From the NCBI GenBank assembly GCA_003254925.1, contig QANZ01007272.1:27574-91573 (forward strand): DNA of 64,000 nt, in the 5' to 3' direction. Source of the stretch: Chamaecrista fasciculata (Eukaryota > Streptophyta > Magnoliopsida > Fabales > Fabaceae). The translations under genes were made by a program, and so were the position numbers. Below are positions 56,024 through 64,000 of this stretch, in pieces (position 1 is the stretch's first letter; every line of letters begins with the position of its first letter). The notes beneath the pieces are model-generated. The model worked only from the letters and a program-made list of their open reading frames with translations. It did no database searches and was not told where the DNA came from.

Positions 56024-57634
56024 TATTTGCTGATGGCCCCAACTGGATAGAGAAAATACTCATTAAAAAATAACATGTAACTCTGAATTCATTATATTTG
56101 AACTTGAAATGAGAGAGATATGATCACATATTCAATAGTTTGGGACCAATTTGAGAAATTATGAAAATATATAAGACCAATCTAAAACAAATGGAACATT
56201 TATGACCAATTTGAAATCTACCCCATACATTTAGGACCAATTTGAGGTTTTGGCTAAAAAAAATCAGTTTCATCTACCCCATACATTTATGACTGGTCAA
56301 AATCTACCCCATACATTTGGTCAAAATCTACCCCATACATTTGGTACCAATTTGAGCTAAGAATAAACCTCTATTGTATTCTACTGGTTTGATCGAGAAG
56401 AATAAAAACTTTAGAAACTCAAACTATTTTAAGCACAAAAAGAAAAATATGGGTTTATAAATATGCGCTTAGTGGAAGCTTTATTGAACACAAAAATTGA
56501 AAGGAAGATAATCAATCTATATATATTCTATATATATGTGTTCTAAAGAAAAGGAAAAGAAAAAAAGAAAAAGAAAAATAAAACTCACTATAATCTGATA
56601 AAAGTGAATGGCTCCAAAATGTAATCTTGGTAAAAGCTGTTATAGTCCCATCTATATGAGGATTAGTTGCCATAAATTGCTAGAACATTAGGTATGGAAA
56701 CAAAGCATTTCAGAACAAATGCACAAAGAAACTCAAGTACTGAATTGCATATTTACTGAAAAGATTCTGATATACAAAGATTCGGAAGTTTACCATCATC
56801 TCAAAATTTGTGTGGGGTAATAAAAAATCACTTACACAAATATAAAATAAAACACTCAATGGGAAAAAATAATACACAAATTTCTACAGACATCCGCGAA
56901 AGGAAAAGGCATTGCCAGTCATAAAATGATTTCATTAATATTTGAAAATAGTGATATTTTTTAGTCCAAAATATTACCAAGTCATAATCTACTAGAACAA
57001 TCATTCACCATGTACAAAGAAACAAACATGCACTCCAAAAAATTTACCTCACAATAGAAATACCTCTTAAAAGGTCAGGAATCTTCATATTTGAATCACT
57101 TGAGAATTTGCATATAAAGTAATAAATAATTACTTTTAATACATTGAATTTTTTTCAATGTTGGAGAGAGGAAAAGGAAGAAATAAATTAAAGCTCCGGG
57201 GGTCAAATTCTCTGCACATAGTCATAGCCCTAAATGTAATTACCTACCGATATATCATCTTGCAGGTCACTTCTGCTTCGCTAATTCTATATATTATAGA
57301 GATGATTAAACAGAGTATCATTCAATTAACAATAGTTTATGGGCAAACTTCAATAACTTGAAATTTTGATTCCAAAGTTCAGGTAATTACACCTTACCAC
57401 TCTCTAAAACAGAAAATAATAAATAGAATGGATGAAATCTTCAACGTCCCCCAACCTGACCTGAATTTAAGTAGTAATAATAATGACAAGAGGGTTAACA
57501 AACATCCTACCATCACAAACTTCTCCTTCCACCCTATAACATCACATATAATTAAAACAGATTGTTTCAATTAAAATACAAAATAAAAGAAACTATAATG
57601 AATAAATTGATAACTCAATTAGATGAAGATTTTG
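56024..57634. other. Intergenic, with one duplicated segment
   Basis: 56280-56345 repeats 'ctaccccatacatttgg'. About 56580-56715 is a near-exact copy of 58833-58970. No gene recognised. Confidence 0.4.
56580..56715 (+). repeat. Duplicate of an XS-gene intron segment
   Basis: Matches 58833-58970 (from 'aaactcactataatctg' to 'acaaagcatttcag') with about one base change. Confidence 0.85.
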
Positions 57635-57846
57635 GCCCAGTTCGTTTGCGTTTTGATTATAATCTGTTCTGATTATAATCATAATAAACACGTTCGTTTA
57701 CGTTTTTTTTCTGATCAAATTATAATCATGATTTTTTTATAATCAAACACACTCAATTACATTTATACCCCTATACATATACCTACAATTACCTATATTC
57801 TAATACAATCAATCACCCATCACAAGGGCAAAAGAATTATTTCCCT
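57635..57846. mobile_element. Left-end fragment of the 29833 Harbinger-type family
   Basis: Starts GGCCCAGTTCGTTTGCGTTT and follows the first 210 bp of the 29833 element ('tgattataatctg', 'tacccctata', 'atcacaagg'). No right end. Confidence 0.7.
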
Positions 57847-58435
57847 CAATAATGGACCAGTTTATAATTAAATCAAATTTGTGTTGGCCTAAATTGTTAT
57901 TTTTCCCCTTCCTTCTTCTCTTCCTTTTGTTCTCTCTCGTCTCTCTCTCCTCCAAAATCCAAACACCATATATATGTAGACATATCAGAAGAGTCTCACT
58001 GAAGAGCGCGTTGATGAGTAAACTAAATCCCCCTATCTTTTGCCAAAGGGTGGATCAATATAAGTTTTGGAAAACTAAACTAGAGGCAAACTGTTCTATT
58101 TAACTCTTTTAGCCCACGACCTACCCTATGAATCTTTGACTTTTATTCCAGAGTGTCAGATTGGTGGAGGCAATCGGAATCATTGGCCTAATGTGCCAAA
58201 TGTTCTATGGTAATACAAGAACAATTTGAAGACAGCAAAACTACTACAGAATCATCAAGAAACAATAATTTAAATAACAGCATTGCAGCCTCCTAATATA
58301 CCATTAGTAACAGTCAGCTAAAAATTACATTAAGCTTTCATCATCTTCAGGACTAAATGCAATAAGATTTCATCCAAAACCAATCCACATATCTTTTAAG
58401 TACACTGTTATTACCTTTGTATTTTCATCCAGAAA
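57847..58435. other. Spacer downstream of the XS gene
   Basis: C/T-rich stretch at 57898-57955, then AT-rich. No recognisable gene; the 3' UTR of the XS gene should lie in the right part. Confidence 0.4.
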
Positions 58436-61248
58436 CTACGTGGATGGTGATTTGTATTCTCTCCTGCTCTCTATGCCCACCTTCTTCCTAGTGTCAAAGT
58501 CAACTTTGTCAAGGTCAAAAGCAGTCCCCAGATAGCCATACAAGACCCTCCTCTTGTCTCCTTTCTTCTCATCCGCCTTTACTAGGTTTGGATTGTTCTC
58601 ATCATCTTTTCCTAATATTACAGGCTGCATACGAGCCCACGCATTGCGTCCGTGATTTTCCTTTTCAAAGTGCTCAGCAAGCCGAATGGCTTCCTGAATG
58701 CCAGATGGGTCCCCAGCAAACTTAACCAACGTCATGCCCAAATGACCATCTCTTCCATATAATGACTTTGATTTGCCACCCACAATTCCAAGCTCTGGAA
58801 AACCACGAACATCAAATGGCAAAAATACAGTAAAATAAAACTCACTATAATCTGATAAAAGTGAATGGCTCCAAAATGTAATCTTGGTAAAAGTTGTTAT
58901 AGTCCCATCTATATGAGGATTAGTTGCCATAAATTGCTAGAACATTAGGTATGGAAACAAAGCATTTCAGATTCTTCAAGAAAAAAATTCCAGGCAGAAA
59001 ATATATGCCTTTTGTCAAGTAAAACTTTCAGTAGACCCAGATGGAGGGAGAAAAGGGAAAAGCAGAGAGGAGTAAGAAAGAAAATGATGGCACTATAGTA
59101 TGGAATGTATCAGTATATGGAGGAAGCTAAAGTACGGAGATCGATTCAAGCAACCTTATCCATATTTCCATCCACAAGCATAGAGGCTTTATCCACTGTG
59201 ACACCAGATATTAATTCTTAAATTTTTGTTGCTAAAAGCACTAACAAAGTTTAGGCAAAAATTCTAACAGATTAATAACATCAGAGTAACTAGCTAAGAC
59301 ACTCTGATGGTGAAAATTCACACCAGCTCTCAAAAGAAAATAAAATAAGACAGGCAAGCTAAACCCAGGGATGAGCAAGGTGGCTATCACCTTATTCTCA
59401 TGGCATTATATATCAAATCACTCAGAAAGTAAAATAGAATTAATAAACAATACAAAACTGAATCAGAATGCCGAAACGTCAAAACTCTCCCCCTTATAAC
59501 TCCCTTGTTTTAAGGAAAGAGGAGTAATATTGAATTGACAACAAAATGCAATCAAGCTATGAAATTAATTCGAAGTTTCACCATCCCAAAATACATGCAC
59601 TCACGGGAAATAGAAAAATAGTAAATTATCAAGCACAATGCTTTGAAATGAAGAAACATCACAGGATAAAAGTATACCCATCAACATGTCCACGTGTGCA
59701 TGAACGCACAAGTGCAAAAACATAGGCCCTAGAAGTTATACAAAGTAATAAACCCAAGATAGAGAGACCTATGCATAAGCAAGAAAGCAATATGTAAGGG
59801 ATTTCATTAGGAAAAAACAAATCAACTTCAAATTTTAAGTTCATAAATGTTTCATTGAAAGCCTTTCTGCCAGACAAGGGAATGAATGGTTTCTTTGACA
59901 GATTCAATGATTGGCATGCCTTCTTCCCCCAGACGAGGCTGTCCGCTTTAAACTTAAAGTACAAGAAACTTAAAAGGCAATGGTTATTACAATGACAATT
60001 CACACACGTACAGCTTCAAAAATTAGATGCCTTGGGTTCCCTATCTTCAACTAAACAAGTTCGCACCACTATCCTGTATCTAAAAAGTCTTGTGATATTG
60101 TACCCAAAAAAAAAAGTCTTGTGATAGTCTTCAACTTCCTCCCTCATTTACCTGACCTAGGAGCTCAATGTTCATTAATCTAAATAGAAATAAAGATAGC
60201 CAGAAAATCAACATAGCATTTGCATTCCAACACCGCAGAAGCACCATCATTAATTACAAAGCCAATCAAGGTTAGCAGGTGGTTTGACTACAGATCAAAT
60301 TGATTAATACCTAAATGAAGAACATCCTAACTAATCTAAAGTTGAATAAATCATATATCTGTATATATATACACATATATATAATTCCCAATAATCTTAT
60401 GAAACCAAATCCATAAGGATAAATAAAAGAAAACTTTGAAGGAAAAAAAAAAAACCCAGTTAACATGTATGGTGAAATCTAAATAACAGATGAAGCTAAA
60501 GGTCAACAGAGATAAAGTAAACTGAATTCCAATCATATGAAAACACATGATTTTGAAGATAAAAGGAGCATGCTGCAATTTTCTCAACCATCGTTTCAAC
60601 TTCCATATGAGTATCTAGTGCCTCCAAGTTTTTCTAAGCTAGTCTAACTTTCATGTTACAATATATTACTATATAATCAAAATGACTCTTTATCTCGTCG
60701 TCTATATAAAACCAATACACAGTATTGTGCAAAAGTTCATCCTAAACCAAAGGTTAGCAAATACTAAAATATTGCAACCTAACAATCCTACAAAAATGCA
60801 AAGAACAGCACAAGTGTTTCCAATAGAAACGGCTGTCAAGTACCAACTTAGCATGCATGCAAATAATTTTATAGAATTTTGTCTGACCAAAGTGAAAGAC
60901 ATAGAAACAGAAGATAGTTGAATGGAGGGACGCACTGTACCTCTAATTTTACTATCCATTATTTTGTTTCCCAAGCCCTCCATGCGACCATCTCTACCCT
61001 TTCCAGTAATTGTGTTATGAATAATCACCAAAGGTGGCCACAAGATCAGATCATCCTGGTTTGCTGCTGCTTCATCAGCAGGTAGGAACTGATATGCCTT
61101 TGAGTTATCAGGAGGCTTTGAGAAGTTCCAACCCATTAAAATACACAGAGCCTTGTGTAAGCCCAAATGGTCAACACGCAAATCAGCATTATCTGAGTTG
61201 TAGGTGTGCATAATGAGAGCATGCATATCTGGAAAATCTTTAGAAGAC
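58436..61248 (-). CDS. XS-domain protein, 3' exons (5' exons not seen)
   Basis: Two minus-strand exons, 60941-61248 and 58436-58794, join in frame (AGAG/GTACAG donor; TTTCCAG acceptor) to give about 222 residues ending EYKSPST. Blocks: ALIMHTYNSDNADLRVDHLG, LHKALCILMGWNFSKPPDNS, DDLILWPPLVIIHNTITGKG, DGRMEGLGNKIMDSKIR, then GKSKSLYGRDGHLGMTLVKF and ALAR-type helix EAIRLAEHFEKENHGRNAWA. WPPLVII-NT, GLGNK and GRDGHLGMTLVKF are the XS-domain signature shared with SGS3, an RNA-binding protein of gene silencing; this is a separate subfamily (Arabidopsis At3g22430-like, from memory). The acceptor before 61248 shows that more exons lie upstream, beyond 61.3 kb or outside the window. The frame of the last exon also reads into the intron, so a long ORF there overstates the exon. 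Confidence 0.85.
58795..60940 (-). other. Large intron of the XS gene
   Basis: About 2.1 kb, AT-rich, GT-AG. Holds the source or copy of the 56580 duplication at 58833-58970. No exons or elements recognised. Confidence 0.7.
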
Positions 61249-64000
61249 CTGAAAGTTGGAATATCAAGGGCGTTGAATAATATATTTCAGGTTTTCATCC
61301 CAGAACCAGCCAATGAGTCTAAAATAGAAAAAGGACAAAGGCAGTCACCACTTTCAATATTCATCCACGCCAAAGATGTTTTATGTCCTAATCAAAGATC
61401 ATCTACTTTCTAAGTTGCATAAAAGAACCAACTGTAAAACAATGCTCTAGAAGAAGGGGGAGCACAAACCCAAAGTTACAATTTAGCACTATAACACAGC
61501 TTGCTGATAAATGTTCAAAATGCCTACATTTTAAAGGACGGAGCTATCAGAGTAAACAGATACCTTTAAATTGCATAACTCTGACTGGAACAACTTATTC
61601 ACATACAATGAAACAGAGCACAAAGTTGGTCCTGTATTTTGAGCAGCATAGGCATAACATAGAAACACTTGCATAGCATACAAAAGTCTCCAATAGTAAG
61701 TACCCTAACCAAGAATCTAGAGAGAACCGCAATGTTCCAACAAAGAATTCTCAACAATGCTGGGTTGAGGTATTACATAGAGATCATCATCTGAGTGCAC
61801 AAAAATCATGATGCCAAAGGACTCAACGTGAAGGAAATTCCCACAGGATCACAATAATGCATGATCTCACTTTATAAGGCAATATTTATGGTCCCAAATC
61901 AGCAATAATAGGTATCACCATACTAAACGACATCAATGCTGTCGAAACAATTTGATCATTCTCCACCCTAATAAACACAAATTCACAGATGAATCTGCAA
62001 TTTTTGTGATCTTCCTCAGCTCATTTAGTAACTACTTATACTTACTTAAACTCAACAAACTATTCAAATAAATTCTCGTTTTGGAAAAACACCATATTCA
62101 TGAACAAGACAAATGATGCTAATAACAAGAGAAAGCCAGGAAAGAAATTGAGAGGGAGGAAAGAAGGATGAGACTCTAATCAGAAACTCAGTGACTTTGA
62201 TTTTAATTCTTATATTAACCAGTCAAACAGATATGGTCAAGCCAAATTCTTCACTGGTTGATATCATGAGGGGGAAAACAGGAGAACCAAATAGCAGCAT
62301 CACCCCCACAAATGAATTATACCAGTACAGCAGCACCTAATCTTACATATCATTGGTAGCCAATAGTGTCTCAGTGCTAGATGCCTAGATTAAATGTTCA
62401 TGAGTTCATCCAAAACAGCAAAACATAGCACAGTACTCCAGCACTTGAAAACAATTGCGTGGGTGCTTAAATATACAAACAAATAAGTCCCTAAAATGTT
62501 GGTTGTTAAGCATATGATAAACAAAACAAAGCCAAAAGAAACAAAGTATAAACTAGAAAGTGAGTTCAAAACGGGAAAACAGTGAAACCACAAGCCAAGA
62601 AGGCCCAGAAAAACCTACCACTAATCATAATAATCAAAGTAGAGATCCTTCACTGATAAAAATCAATGTGAAGGTAGACCAGATTCACAAGCAAACGTCT
62701 AGCAAGATCTAATTATAAGATCAACTGGTTATTTCAAATCAGAAAGGCTTTAATTACATAGACTCAAGACCTTCCATCATGACAGCACAACCCAACCATA
62801 TGAAACATGATACCAAGAAAAATAATAAATCCTAGATTATAACTTAGAATAAACCAAACAATAGCACAAATTGATCATTTAATGTTAACAAACTCAACAC
62901 CTTGGTACCTTGAAATTAATAGAAAATATATATAAAAATGAACATCCATCCCATATTATAGATCAAAGACAAAAGGAGCCATATAGTGGTGAATTTTGAC
63001 AACACGTCACCAATCAAACATTATATAAATAACAAGAGAAACCAATTGAGGCTTCTGGCAAATGAAGATTTCTATGGTAGCATAATTTACACTTCTATGG
63101 GTAAACCAAGAAATGGCAGTAACTCACTTTTCCCGGTAAAATAACAAGTAACTCACATTGACTCGGCTGTAGCAGTAATCAATATAGTATGGTTCAAACA
63201 TGGGAATTTCCCACCTCTCCCCTACTAAACAAATGACTGGAGATATTGAATTATATATAGAACAGAGATGTAAAGACTTCACAGTTTATAATAAATAACA
63301 ACTCAGACACGGGTAGCTTCAGTCACATTGTAAATATAGTAATGTGACTAGCACAACAAGAAGAAGACATGTTGTCTTTATTAATGACATAAAGCTCTCC
63401 TATATTAGAAGGTACAATGGCTGTAAAATTTCGTAAGAGCTCCATAAACATGGAAATAGATGCAACCAAAGCCAGTGAGCAACACATCAAATATAAAAAA
63501 CATGCAAAAATGTCAGTTATGTACAAACTGACAATAGACAGGAAAGGAATATCATTCAAGAGGTCAGACTTTCTCCCAAAACTCCCCCATTGTTTTCCTA
63601 CCCCACCCACAATACTAAAGCACTACTTATATACTCCCTGACACATTGCACTCCAACAACCATGCCAAAACCATTATGCTAAATGCTACTGTGCATTCTC
63701 CCTTGTCTGTATTATCCAGCCCAGCTCTCTTTTTCTTCTTTCTTTCATACATTTTGGTCCCATTTAAATTGGGCTCATACTCCACTCCAGCTGACTCAAC
63801 CAAAATTATGCTCCTTATATTCCTCCTTACATAAGTCTTGATTACCTCAGGCCCATCACAATATGAACCATTTAAATATAAAAGCTAAGCAAATACACCA
63901 GACAATAGTGTAAAGGAGCATTCAGAAAAGCTGGAAAAGACACTATCGAGAAAACATGAATCATGAAGTCAAGAATATAAACAATTGTACATGAACTTTT
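61249..64000. other. Upstream intron or intergenic DNA of the XS gene
   Basis: AT-rich, no exon that I can support on either strand. Begins with the acceptor of the 60941-61248 exon, so at least the left part is intron. Short open frames here (for example 63323-63610 minus) lack known motifs. Confidence 0.45.

Noticed and set aside
55500-56033. A 177-residue plus-strand frame
   Set aside because: Low-complexity C/T-rich DNA with a 31-bp tandem repeat; no domain, and it ends at a single N.
58436-58930. A single-exon 164-residue start of the XS protein at 58930
   Set aside because: Residues before 58794 are intron (a TTTTCCAG acceptor lies there), and joining to 60941-61248 restores the XS domain.

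Overview
The window is nuclear DNA of a flowering plant, most likely a eudicot. The evidence is spliced genes with GT-AG introns, very AT-rich intergenic DNA, plant-only gene families (seed-maturation LEA protein, granule-bound starch synthase, XS-domain protein, NAC and 4-repeat MYB relatives) and a dense mix of plant transposons. Three host genes look functional: a two-exon seed-maturation (SMP-domain LEA, RAB28/ECP31-like) gene at 33676-35000 (+), a uL18-type ribosomal-protein gene at 52046-53125 (-), and the 3' exons of an XS-domain gene at 58436-61248 (-). From memory, relatives of these three lie close together on Arabidopsis chromosome 3 (about At3g22430-At3g22500), so they probably form the conserved backbone of the locus.

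The rest is mostly mobile DNA. 1-5.0 kb: a 5'-truncated L1-type LINE with an uninterrupted 1354-residue endonuclease/RT ORF and a perfect 17-bp target-site duplication. 5.06-14.84 kb: a tandem segmental duplication (copies A and B) carrying decayed MYB4R1/SNAPC4-like gene copies. Copy A is split by a 2.4-kb long-TIR element holding a captured NAC-domain fragment; copy B is split by a 1.1-kb MITE with a perfect 9-bp duplication. 14.84-17.0 kb: Helitron remains (hairpin/CTAG terminus and PIF1-like helicase fragments, minus strand). 17.9-22.4 kb: a probable Ty3/Gypsy remnant containing another 9-bp-TSD foldback element. 22.5-23.2 kb: a third, diverged copy of the MYB-like gene start. 23.8-28.2 kb: degenerate AT-rich tandem repeats. 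28.2-33 kb: an LTR fragment and a decayed Copia element split by a PIF/Harbinger-type element.

35.5-46.7 kb: more foldback MITEs, a cell-wall-invertase-like fragment, a GC-rich foldback element, a small poly(A) retroposon, a CACTA terminus with a subterminal-type repeat field, and a 5'-truncated Copia element with one in-frame stop and a 3' LTR. 46.9-49.9 kb: the last five exons of a granule-bound starch synthase with all reading frames and splice sites kept, but with no 5' half in the window. 50-64 kb: gene-flanking DNA, MITE halves and small duplications around the L18 and XS genes.

The best new signal is structural. At least five non-identical elements share a terminal pattern close to GGSTAAARTGCACTTTGGTC, arms built by repeating a short phrase, and mostly perfect 9-bp target duplications. 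They look like one superfamily of foldback Mutator-like MITEs, one of which may have trapped a host gene fragment. Several isolated single Ns sit between directly repeated sequence and look like unmerged contig joins.
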